From JBOGJG01 sp050747825 (GTDB lineage: Bacteria > Acidobacteriota > UBA6911 > RPQK01 > JBOGJG01), in NCBI GenBank assembly GCA_050747825.1, contig JBOGJG010000183.1:1-28546 (forward strand): 28,546 bases of DNA. The letters run 5' to 3'. The position numbers were made by a program, and so were the translations under genes. Below, one piece after another: positions 17,206-24,763 of the stretch. How positions within the stretch are numbered: position 1 is the first letter of the stretch; each line of letters opens with the position of its first letter. Under the pieces are notes generated by a model. That model saw nothing but the letters and a program-made list of their open reading frames with translations, had not been told where the DNA came from and searched no databases.

Positions 17206-18069
17206 ATGACAGTTCATATATACCGAACTCGAGGCGGAACGATCGTCAAACATAAGCAAGCCTATTACCGGCTGACGGAGCCCGCCTGGGACCAGCTCTT
17301 CTCTCAAGACGATCTTTCTCGCTTTCTGACAGACCGGATCAAACACTTATCGCCCCTGGAGGATTTCGATCCGGGCGACGGGGACCTTCTGGCTCCGATC
17401 GGCGGCCAGGAGGTCTGGGCGGCGGGCGTGACTTACTACTACAGCCGTGAAGCACGGGCGGAGGAGTCCGAGGCTGCTCAAGGAGCGGACTTTTACCACC
17501 GTGTCTACAACGCGGAGCGGCCGGAACTTTTTCTGAAGGCCACTCCGCACCGGGTAGTGGGCCATGGGCAGACGGTCCGCATCCGTCGCGATTCCGACTG
17601 GAACGTACCCGAGCCCGAGCTGACGCTCGCGATCAGTCCCACCGGCAAAATCTTTGGCTACACGATCGGCAATGATGTCAGCTCGAGGGACATCGAAGGG
17701 GAGAATCCTCTTTATCTTCCTCAGGCCAAGTTATACAGCCAAAGCTGCGCTCTGGGTCCGGGAATACTCTTGACTGATGAGCCCCTGGCCGATACAACCT
17801 TGATTGCGATGGAAATCGGGCGTGAGGGCAAGAAGGTCTTTGACGGGTCCGTCCCACTTTCTCAACTCAAGCGGACTCCGCAGAGCCTGGTGCATTATCT
17901 CTTCCGTGACAATGAATTCCCTATGGGCTGCTTCCTTTTGACCGGGACCGGCGTTATCCCGCCGAAATCGTTTACACTTCAATCCGGCGACGAAGTGCAA
18001 ATTACCATCGAGCCCATTGGAATACTAATCAACAAGGTTGACCAGGATGGAAAAACAAAGGGCATTTAG
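17206..18069 (+). CDS. FAH-family protein, probable 2-keto-3-deoxypentonate dehydratase
   Basis: A 287-aa protein with a fumarylacetoacetate-hydrolase fold. The metal site is visible as PEPELTL near residues 129-135 and GNDVSSRDIE near 151-160; LPQAKLYSQSCALGPG near 167-182 is the pattern of the 2-keto-3-deoxy-D-arabinonate dehydratase group. That enzyme removes water to give 2-oxoglutarate semialdehyde. The next gene, overlapping by 23 bp, encodes the dehydrogenase expected to oxidise this product, which supports the assignment. The substrate stereochemistry is not decided. The leader is unusual: the ribosome binding region is made up by a dispersed repeat, and only a weak GAGAG is seen. Confidence 0.8.
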   Translation: MTVHIYRTRGGTIVKHKQAYYRLTEPAWDQLFSQDDLSRFLTDRIKHLSPLEDFDPGDGDLLAPIGGQEVWAAGVTYYYSREARAEESEAAQGADFYHRVYNAERPELFLKATPHRVVGHGQTVRIRRDSDWNVPEPELTLAISPTGKIFGYTIGNDVSSRDIEGENPLYLPQAKLYSQSCALGPGILLTDEPLADTTLIAMEIGREGKKVFDGSVPLSQLKRTPQSLVHYLFRDNEFPMGCFLLTGTGVIPPKSFTLQSGDEVQITIEPIGILINKVDQDGKTKGI

Positions 18070-19603
18070 AGGCATCAATCCCGCTACCGGACAGCAGTTG
18101 GAACCGGATTTTGCTGACGCAACTTCCGGCCAGATCCGCCAGGCGCTGGAGCAGGCCGAGCAGGCGTTTCAGGTCTACCGCAACAGCTCACCCGGGCAGC
18201 GCTCTGAATTTCTGCACCGGATGGCCGATGAGATCGAGGCTCTGGGAGCTGAGCTGATCGAACGAGCCTCATCCGAAACTGCTTTGCCGGCAGCGCGTCT
18301 GACCTCGGAAAGAGCCCGCACGGCCAATCAGCTTCGGATGTTCGCTCAGGTGATCGAGGAAGGCTCCTGGGTGGAAGCCCGCATCGATACGGCCATCCCC
18401 GATCGGACGCCGATCCCAAAGCCGGACGTGCGCCGGATGCTGATTCCCCTCGGCCCTATCGTGGTGTTTGGCGCCAGTAATTTCCCCCTGGCCTTTTCGG
18501 TCGCCGGGGGTGACACGGCGTCTGCCCTGGCGGCAGGGAATTCCGTGGTAGTAAAGGCGCATCCGGCCCATCCCGGCACCTCGGATCTGACGGGCCGGGC
18601 CATTCTGAAAGCCGCCGCGGCCACGTCGATGCCGGAAGGTGTGTTTTCGCTGCTTCAGGGGATGAGCTACGAGGTGGGCCGCAGGCTGGTCGAACATCCT
18701 TTGACCCGGGCGGTCGGCTTCACAGGATCACTCAAAGGCGGGCGCGCCATTTTCGACGCGGCAAATGCCCGCCCTGAGCCAATCCCCGTATATGCGGAAA
18801 TGGGCAGTATCAATCCCGTCTTTGTACTGCCTTCGGCTCTGAAGGAAGGCGCAGACAAGATCGCTCAAGGCCTCAAGGACTCGGTTGTCTTGGGAGTTGG
18901 CCAGTTCTGCACGAATCCCGGATTGGTGATCGGACTCGAGGATGAAGGCCTGGATCAATTCAGCCGCCGCTTGGCTGCCTTGATCTCCGAAGCGCCTGCC
19001 GGCACGATGCTTCATTCCGGAATTTGCCAGGCCTATGGGGAAGGGAGCAGAGCTCTGAGAGAAATTGCGGGAGTGCAGATCCTGAGTGAGTCCAGCGCTG
19101 AGGCGGATACTCTGAAGTCGGAAGCCAGGCCGATGATTTTCGGCGCAAATGCCGGCACTGTGATCGAAAACCCGCGTCTGAGAGAAGAGCTTTTCGGTCC
19201 TTCCAGTATCGTCGTGCGCTGCCAAAACACTGCCGAACTGGAGGAGATTGCTCGCAATCTGGAAGGACAGTTAACCGCTACCATTCACGCCACGCAAGAG
19301 GATCTCCTCCAGCACCAGACTCTGATTGAAATTCTGCAGCGCAAAGCGGGACGGCTCATCTTCAACGGCTACCCGACAGGCGTTGAAGTCTGTCCCTCCA
19401 TACATCATGGTGGACCCTACCCGGCTACGACCGATGCCCGTTCAACTTCGGTGGGAACAGCCGCTATTCAGCGCTTCGCCCGTCCCATCGCCTACCAGAA
19501 CTTTCCCGACTCGGCCCTGCCCGCAGAGTTGAAGAACCGGAACCAGCGCAAGATCTGGCGCCTGGTCAATAACGAATTCACAAAAGAGGATGTCAAGACA
19601 TGA
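18047..19603 (+). CDS. NAD(P)-dependent aldehyde dehydrogenase, probable 2-oxoglutarate semialdehyde dehydrogenase
   Basis: A 518-aa aldehyde dehydrogenase. The N-terminal pattern GINPATGQQLEP-x-F is typical of 2,5-dioxovalerate dehydrogenases. Visible residues: oxyanion Asn145 in FGASNFPLAF, Glu251 in YAEMGS, and catalytic Cys288 in VGQFCTNPG. It would turn 2-oxoglutarate semialdehyde into 2-oxoglutarate for the TCA cycle, the last step of the Weimberg pathway. The ATG at 18047 is taken; an upstream in-frame start at 18038 would add three residues. It overlaps the preceding dehydratase-like gene by 23 bp and the following thuA-like gene by 4 bp, so the three are translated from one message. 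All catalytic residues are intact. Confidence 0.85.
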   Translation: MEKQRAFRGINPATGQQLEPDFADATSGQIRQALEQAEQAFQVYRNSSPGQRSEFLHRMADEIEALGAELIERASSETALPAARLTSERARTANQLRMFAQVIEEGSWVEARIDTAIPDRTPIPKPDVRRMLIPLGPIVVFGASNFPLAFSVAGGDTASALAAGNSVVVKAHPAHPGTSDLTGRAILKAAAATSMPEGVFSLLQGMSYEVGRRLVEHPLTRAVGFTGSLKGGRAIFDAANARPEPIPVYAEMGSINPVFVLPSALKEGADKIAQGLKDSVVLGVGQFCTNPGLVIGLEDEGLDQFSRRLAALISEAPAGTMLHSGICQAYGEGSRALREIAGVQILSESSAEADTLKSEARPMIFGANAGTVIENPRLREELFGPSSIVVRCQNTAELEEIARNLEGQLTATIHATQEDLLQHQTLIEILQRKAGRLIFNGYPTGVEVCPSIHHGGPYPATTDARSTSVGTAAIQRFARPIAYQNFPDSALPAELKNRNQRKIWRLVNNEFTKEDVKT

Positions 19604-20649
19604 GAGTTTTTGCTGTCCTGATTCTTGGTATCTGTCTTGTGGCCGTAGCTGGCTTTGCTGCCGAATTAAACAAAACCCGCCACCCGTCACCCGCCACCCG
19701 CCACTCGTCTAGCTCCTGGGTTACTTATGAAGGAGGCGAGGGTCCGGGCAAGGGAAAGCATATCGTCTTCATCAGCGGAGACGAGGAATACCGCTCGGAG
19801 GAGGCGCTGCCCATGCTGGCCAGGATCCTGGCCGTACACCACGGTTTCAGGTGCACCGTCCTCTTCGCCATCGATCCCCAGACGGGAGAGATCAAGCCCG
19901 ATGTGTCCAACATTCCCGGGCTGAGCCAGCTCGAGACGGCAGACCTGATGATCCTCTTCACGCGCTGGCGAGAGCTTCCGGATGAGCAAATGAAGTACAT
20001 CATCGACTATACGAACTCGGGAAAGCCGATCATCGGACTCCGCACGGCCACTCATCCTTTCAAATATCGGGAAAATCTGCAGAGCCCCTACGCAAAATAC
20101 AGCGACGGCGGTGACGACGAAGTTTTTGAGGGCGGATATGGACGTCAGGTGTTCGGCGAGATGTGGGTAAGGCACCATGGTGTCCACGGCAAGGAAAGCA
20201 CGCGCGGTCTCATCAACGGACTGATGAAGGACCATGCAATCCTGAGAGGCGTCAGCGACATCTGGGGACCAGGCGATGTATACGGTTTACGCGATATCCA
20301 CGGTGGAGGAGACGTCCTGGTGCATGGATTGTCGCTCCAGGGGATGGAGCCCGACTCTCCCCCTAATTTTGCCAAGTCGCTCATGCCCGTGGCCTGGATC
20401 AAAACCTACACCGGTGAGACCGGCAACACCTCTCGTGTTTTCTTCACGACGATGGGAGCCGCTGTCGATCTGGAGAGCGAAGGCCTGCGCCGGCTGGTCG
20501 TGAACGCCTGCTACTGGGGTATTGGCCTGGAAGATCAAATCCCGCAAGAAAGCAACGTCACGTACGTGGGTGAATACAACCCAACCTTCTTCGGCTTCGG
20601 CGGTCACCAGAAAGGCCTCAAGCCGGAAGACTTTGAGCTTCGCCGCTAA
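19600..20649 (+). CDS. Secreted ThuA-like domain protein
   Basis: A 349-aa protein with an N-terminal signal peptide (about residues 1-21, ending GFAAE) and one ThuA-like domain, a class-I-glutamine-amidotransferase fold without the usual catalytic Cys. Visible pieces are FISGDEEYRSEEALPMLA and GLRTATHPF. Such proteins are common in polysaccharide- or sugar-using bacteria, and ThuA of rhizobia acts in trehalose/keto-sugar use, but the activity here is unknown. The ATG overlaps the aldehyde dehydrogenase stop (ATGA). Between the signal peptide and the domain, four CCGCCAC-type heptads (19677-19704) encode TRHPSPATRHSSS, a low-complexity linker unlike the rest. The stop codon lies in an inverted repeat. 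Confidence 0.85.
   Translation: MRVFAVLILGICLVAVAGFAAELNKTRHPSPATRHSSSSWVTYEGGEGPGKGKHIVFISGDEEYRSEEALPMLARILAVHHGFRCTVLFAIDPQTGEIKPDVSNIPGLSQLETADLMILFTRWRELPDEQMKYIIDYTNSGKPIIGLRTATHPFKYRENLQSPYAKYSDGGDDEVFEGGYGRQVFGEMWVRHHGVHGKESTRGLINGLMKDHAILRGVSDIWGPGDVYGLRDIHGGGDVLVHGLSLQGMEPDSPPNFAKSLMPVAWIKTYTGETGNTSRVFFTTMGAAVDLESEGLRRLVVNACYWGIGLEDQIPQESNVTYVGEYNPTFFGFGGHQKGLKPEDFELRR
19677..19704 (+). repeat. Heptad repeat inside the thuA-like coding sequence
   Basis: Four contiguous 7-bp units: CCGCCAC, CCGTCAC, CCGCCAC, CCGCCAC. Same family as the array at 1-206, here read through as a Pro/Ser/His-rich linker right after the signal peptide. Twenty-eight bases is not a multiple of three, so the reading frame must have been fixed by flanking changes or the adjoining bases are part of the event. 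Confidence 0.85.
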
Positions 20650-20691
20650 AATCGCGAAAATTTTCGCTGGATGTCCGTGTATTTTAGCGGC
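20642..20691. terminator. Inverted repeat over the thuA stop; probable terminator
   Basis: Eleven-base perfect arms GCCGCTAAAAT (20642-20652) and ATTTTAGCGGC (20681-20691); the stop TAA at 20647-20649 is within the left arm. The loop contains a second perfect palindrome GCGAAAATTTTCGC (20654-20667). No long U tract follows on the plus strand. It separates the sugar-acid genes from cdc48. Confidence 0.55.
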
Positions 20692-20755
20692 AAAACCAGC
20701 CTGGCAACCCGGCAACATTTCCTATAGGGTTATAGAATAGATCCTGGAGGGAGAA

Positions 20756-23074
20756 ATGGCTGAGCAAGAACCAGTCAAACTGCAAGTGGCCAGTGCCAAA
20801 GCCGAGGACGTCGGCAAAGGAACGGCCCGGCTGAATCAGAATGCCCTCAGCGCCATGGGACTGCGTGAGGGAGACATCATAGAGGTCATCGGCAAGCGCA
20901 ACACGGCGGTCATAGCTCTTCGTCCCTATCCCGAGGATGAGAGCCTGAACATCATTCGACTGGATGGACTCGAGCGCGGCAATACCAACGCGAGCATTGG
21001 TGACTATGTTGAAGTCCGCCCCGCTGATGCCAAACCGGCCCGCCGCATCGTCCTGGCGCCGGCCCAGAAGAACATGCGGCTCATGGGCTCGGGTGAAGCC
21101 CTGAGGCGCACGCTGTTTCGCCGGCCTCTGGTGACCGGAGATCTCATTTCGACTTCAATCTATCACCGCACCCGTGGCATGGACCGCATGAATATTCCGG
21201 ATGAATTTTTCCGGACTTTCTTCGAGCAGCCTGCCTATGGCCTGCAGGAAATCCGTCTGGTGGTGACCTCGACCGTGCCGCGGGGCATCGTCCAGGTGGC
21301 CGAGGATACCGAGATTGAACTGCTCCCACAGTGGACTGAGCCGGAGGAGCCTCGCGCCGCCGACGTTACGTACGATGACGTCGGAGGACTGGGCAACAGC
21401 ATTGAGCAGGTCCGGGAAATGATCGAACTCCCCCTCAAGCATCCGGAACTCTTTCACCGGCTGGGAATTGACCCACCCAAGGGAGTGCTTTTGCACGGCC
21501 CTCCGGGAACCGGAAAGACGCTGCTGGCCCGTGCCGTGGCCAATGAAGCCGACGCGCGCTTCTTCCATATTGCCGGCCCCGAAATCATGGGCCGCTTCTA
21601 CGGGGAATCGGAAGAAAGATTGCGTACGGTCTTCAAGCAGGCCCAGCAGGAGGCGCCCTCCATCATCTTCATTGACGAGATCGATTCGATTGCTCCCAAG
21701 CGGGAGCAGGTGACAGGCGAGGTCGAGCGCCGCGTGGTGGCTCAGCTTCTGACGCTCATGGACGGGCTGGAGCCGCGGCAAAACGTGGTCGTCATCGGCG
21801 CTACCAATCGCGTCGATGCCATGGATGAGGCTTTGCGGCGCCCGGGACGCTTTGACCGGGAGATCGTCATCGGCGTCCCCGATCATCAGGGACGGCGTGA
21901 AATCCTGGGAATCCACGTCCGCGGCATGCCCCTGACAGAAGAGGTCGAGCTGGACGATATCGCCCGCATCACTTACGGATTTGTAGGCGCGGATATGGCA
22001 GCCCTGGCCCGGGAAGCGGCCATAGAGACTTTGCGGCGAAACCTGCCCAACATCAACCTGCAAGAACGCGAGATTCCAACCGATGTCTTGGAGAAGCTGG
22101 TGGTTTCGATGGCTGATTTCAGAAACGCCCTGAAGCGAGTTCAGCCTTCCGCCCTGCGCGAGATCATGATTCAAGTGCCCGATGTAGGCTGGGACGACAT
22201 TGGAGGGCTGGACGAAGCCAAGCGGCTGCTCCGCGAAGGGGTGGAACTGCCCCTAAAGCATCCTGAGGCTTTTCGGAGGATCGGCATCCGTCCGGCCAAG
22301 GGCTTCCTGCTATTTGGTCCACCCGGGACTGGAAAGACGCTCCTGGCCAAGGCGGTGGCCCGGGAATCTGAGGCAAACTTCATCGCGACCAGATCATCGG
22401 ACCTGCTTTCAAAGTGGTACGGAGAATCGGAACAACAGGTGGCGCGCCTCTTCACCCGGGCCCGGCAGGTGGCGCCCACCGTCATTTTTATCGATGAGAT
22501 CGATTCTCTGGCGCCCCGGCGCGGAGGATTTGGCGAACCGGCCGTGACCGAAAGGGTGGTCAACACGATCCTGGCCGAGATGGACGGCCTGGAAGAGCTG
22601 CAGGGCACGGTGGTGATCGGAGCGACCAATCGCCCCAATCTCCTCGACCCGGCTTTGCTGCGGCCGGGCCGATTCGATGAACTCGTTTACGTGCCGGTGC
22701 CTGAAAGAGAAGGCCGCTTTCGGATTTTGAGTATCCATACTTCGGGAATGCCGCTGGCCGATGATGTGGACCTCGAGGAGATTGCCGGCCGGACCAACGG
22801 CTATACTGGCGCCGACCTGGAGGATCTCGTCCGCCGCGCCGGTCTCCTGGCGCTGCGCGAGGATCTCGAGACAGAGCGTATCCCCATGCGCCTCTTCGAG
22901 ACCGCTCTGAAGGAAACCCGTGCCTCCGTGACTCCGGACATGGAACGGGAGTACGAGCAACTGGCGGAGACCCTCAAGCACGAGAGCCCCCATGGCACTC
23001 GCCGCATCGGCTTCACCCCCGAGTCTGAGCCGCGCGCGCGTGAGCCGGTAGTGACATCCAGAAATCCATTTTAG
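20756..23074 (+). CDS. CDC48/VAT-like double AAA+ ATPase
   Basis: A 772-aa unfoldase of the p97/VCP/VAT family. Residues about 8-90 form a double-psi beta-barrel N-domain, 100-190 the second N subdomain, then D1 with Walker A GPPGTGKT (248-255) and Walker B IIFIDEID (303-310), and D2 with a second GPPGTGKT near 520 and VIFIDEIDSLAPRRG near 575. Pore-loop aromatics are present in both rings (RFYGESE, KWYGESE). Family members thread proteins through the hexamer using ATP. It is widespread in archaea and eukaryotes and patchy in bacteria, where the substrates are unclear. The ribosome binding site GGAGGGA ends four bases before ATG. The stop lies in a 13-bp tandem duplication. Two antiporter genes follow closely, so co-expression is likely. 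Confidence 0.93.
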   Translation: MAEQEPVKLQVASAKAEDVGKGTARLNQNALSAMGLREGDIIEVIGKRNTAVIALRPYPEDESLNIIRLDGLERGNTNASIGDYVEVRPADAKPARRIVLAPAQKNMRLMGSGEALRRTLFRRPLVTGDLISTSIYHRTRGMDRMNIPDEFFRTFFEQPAYGLQEIRLVVTSTVPRGIVQVAEDTEIELLPQWTEPEEPRAADVTYDDVGGLGNSIEQVREMIELPLKHPELFHRLGIDPPKGVLLHGPPGTGKTLLARAVANEADARFFHIAGPEIMGRFYGESEERLRTVFKQAQQEAPSIIFIDEIDSIAPKREQVTGEVERRVVAQLLTLMDGLEPRQNVVVIGATNRVDAMDEALRRPGRFDREIVIGVPDHQGRREILGIHVRGMPLTEEVELDDIARITYGFVGADMAALAREAAIETLRRNLPNINLQEREIPTDVLEKLVVSMADFRNALKRVQPSALREIMIQVPDVGWDDIGGLDEAKRLLREGVELPLKHPEAFRRIGIRPAKGFLLFGPPGTGKTLLAKAVARESEANFIATRSSDLLSKWYGESEQQVARLFTRARQVAPTVIFIDEIDSLAPRRGGFGEPAVTERVVNTILAEMDGLEELQGTVVIGATNRPNLLDPALLRPGRFDELVYVPVPEREGRFRILSIHTSGMPLADDVDLEEIAGRTNGYTGADLEDLVRRAGLLALREDLETERIPMRLFETALKETRASVTPDMEREYEQLAETLKHESPHGTRRIGFTPESEPRAREPVVTSRNPF

Positions 23075-23085
23075 AAATCCATTTT
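23060..23085 (+). repeat. 13-bp tandem duplication spanning the cdc48 stop
   Basis: AGAAATCCATTTT at 23060-23072 is repeated exactly at 23073-23085. The cdc48 stop TAG spans the junction (23072-23074). The second copy leads straight into the GGGAGG ribosome binding site of the first antiporter gene. Confidence 0.95.
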
Positions 23086-23095
23086 GGGAGGTTGC

Positions 23096-24763
23096 TTGGA
23101 AGGATTTTATCTGATTCGCAGTCTCGGTCTGATGATCATCGCCGCGGCAGTGCTGGCATTAATTTTTCGACCCGCCAAAGTTCCAGCCCTGATCACCTAT
23201 ATTGTGGCCGGCCTTCTGCTTGGCCCAATCATGGAAGGGATTGCCGAACTTTTCTTTGACGGCAGTGAAGCCCCGTTTCTGTTAGCCGGCGATGTGGATG
23301 TGATCGGAGAAGTCGGCATTGTGCTGCTGCTGTTCATCGTCGGGCTGGAGCTTAGTTTTGAGCGCATTCGGGATGTGGGGAAGGTCGCCCTGGTAGCCGG
23401 CCTGGGTCAGATCGTCTTTACGGCCATTGGAGGACTGGGGCTGACCTGGCTGCTGGGCTTCCACCTAGTCGAATCTGTCTTTATAGCGACTGCGCTCACC
23501 TTCAGCAGCACCGTTGTTGTCGTCAAGCTCCTCGACGAAAAGAAAGAGTTGCATGCCCTGTACGGACGTATCGCCGTCGGCATTTTCTTGGTCCAGGATC
23601 TGGTGGTCATCATGGCTCTGACTTTTCTGGCCGGCCTGGGCAGTCCGGAGCTGTTTGAGCCCGCCGTGGTGCTTTCCAGCCTGGCCAAGGCATTCACTGG
23701 GATGGGCCTTCTTCTGGCCCTGGCCTTGCTGTCATCCCGCTACCTGTTGGGCCTCCCCTTCACCTGGATCTCCCGGTTGCCGGACGCTGCTTTTGTATGG
23801 AGCCTGGGCTGGTGCTTCTTCTTTGTGGTTGCGGCCCAGTTGCTTGATCTCTCTCCAGCCATTGGAGCCTTTCTGGCGGGGATCAGCCTCGCCCAGCTCG
23901 ATTCCAGCCATGATCTCAGGCGTCGGGTTCATCCCCTGATGAACTTTTTCGTGGCCGTCTTTTTCATTACCCTGGGAGCCAGGATGGAGCTGCAGGCCGC
24001 GCTTCAGCACTGGGACGCGGCCCTTGTTCTCTCCCTGTTTGTGCTCATCGGCAATCCACTCATATTCATATGGATCATCGGCCGCAGCGGTTACGGCGAG
24101 CGAACTTCTTTTTTAACCAGCGTGACCGTGGCGCAGATCAGTGAGTTCTCCTTCATTTTTGCTGCTCTGGGGTTAAGCTCGGGCCTGATTCGGGAATCGG
24201 TTCTCTCGCTCATTACCATGGTGGGACTTTTCACTATTGCAGTCTCCGCCTATATGATCCTGTACAACCATCAACTTTATCAGGTTATTCGCAAGGCCGG
24301 TCTGCTCAAGATTTTTACAACCGGGAGTAAGGAGGAAACGGAGGTTCAAACGCCTCTGAGCGGCCATATCATCGTGGTGGGACTGAACGCGATGGGCAGG
24401 AAAATCGTGCAGGGACTTCGGGAGCGAGGAGAAAAGATTTTGGTCATTGATACTGATGTGCATAAGCTCAGAATGGTGTCCGGCTCCACCAGATTGGGAA
24501 ATGTCGATTACCTTTCGGTGATTGAAGAGGCCTTTCTGCCCACGGCCAGGCTGGCCGTTTCCACGCTTCGCATCGAGGATACCAACAGTCTTTTTGCCTA
24601 CCGGTGCAATCTGCTCGGAGTGCCGGTGGCCATACATACCTTCGACCGTTCCGCCACAGAGACGCTCAAGGATGTGAAGATCCAGTATCTGATTGATTCC
24701 AAGAAAATCGGCGCCACGGAAATGCTCCACGAGATCCGCCAAATGGGAGTGCCGGTCCCATGA
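23096..24763 (+). CDS. KefB-like CPA2 monovalent cation:proton antiporter with TrkA-N domain
   Basis: A 555-aa inner-membrane protein. About twelve to thirteen hydrophobic segments occupy residues 1-385; SPAIGAFLAGISLAQ and NFFVAVFFITLGARMEL are typical of the CPA2 transport core. A RCK/TrkA-N domain starts near 423 (GHIIVVGLNAMGRKIV) and binds nucleotide in relatives, although the usual G-x-G-x-x-G is altered to G-L-N-A-M-G. Expected role: K+ or Na+ efflux in exchange for protons. TTG 23096 is chosen because GGGAGG ends four bases before it; TTG 23084 would lie upstream of that site. A second antiporter gene overlaps at the stop (ATGA), which suggests a two-subunit or paired system. Confidence 0.86.
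   Translation: MEGFYLIRSLGLMIIAAAVLALIFRPAKVPALITYIVAGLLLGPIMEGIAELFFDGSEAPFLLAGDVDVIGEVGIVLLLFIVGLELSFERIRDVGKVALVAGLGQIVFTAIGGLGLTWLLGFHLVESVFIATALTFSSTVVVVKLLDEKKELHALYGRIAVGIFLVQDLVVIMALTFLAGLGSPELFEPAVVLSSLAKAFTGMGLLLALALLSSRYLLGLPFTWISRLPDAAFVWSLGWCFFFVVAAQLLDLSPAIGAFLAGISLAQLDSSHDLRRRVHPLMNFFVAVFFITLGARMELQAALQHWDAALVLSLFVLIGNPLIFIWIIGRSGYGERTSFLTSVTVAQISEFSFIFAALGLSSGLIRESVLSLITMVGLFTIAVSAYMILYNHQLYQVIRKAGLLKIFTTGSKEETEVQTPLSGHIIVVGLNAMGRKIVQGLRERGEKILVIDTDVHKLRMVSGSTRLGNVDYLSVIEEAFLPTARLAVSTLRIEDTNSLFAYRCNLLGVPVAIHTFDRSATETLKDVKIQYLIDSKKIGATEMLHEIRQMGVPVP

Noticed and set aside
21155..22174. 339-codon minus-strand frame inside cdc48
   Set aside because: Overlaps Walker motifs of a complete AAA ATPase and shows no family features.
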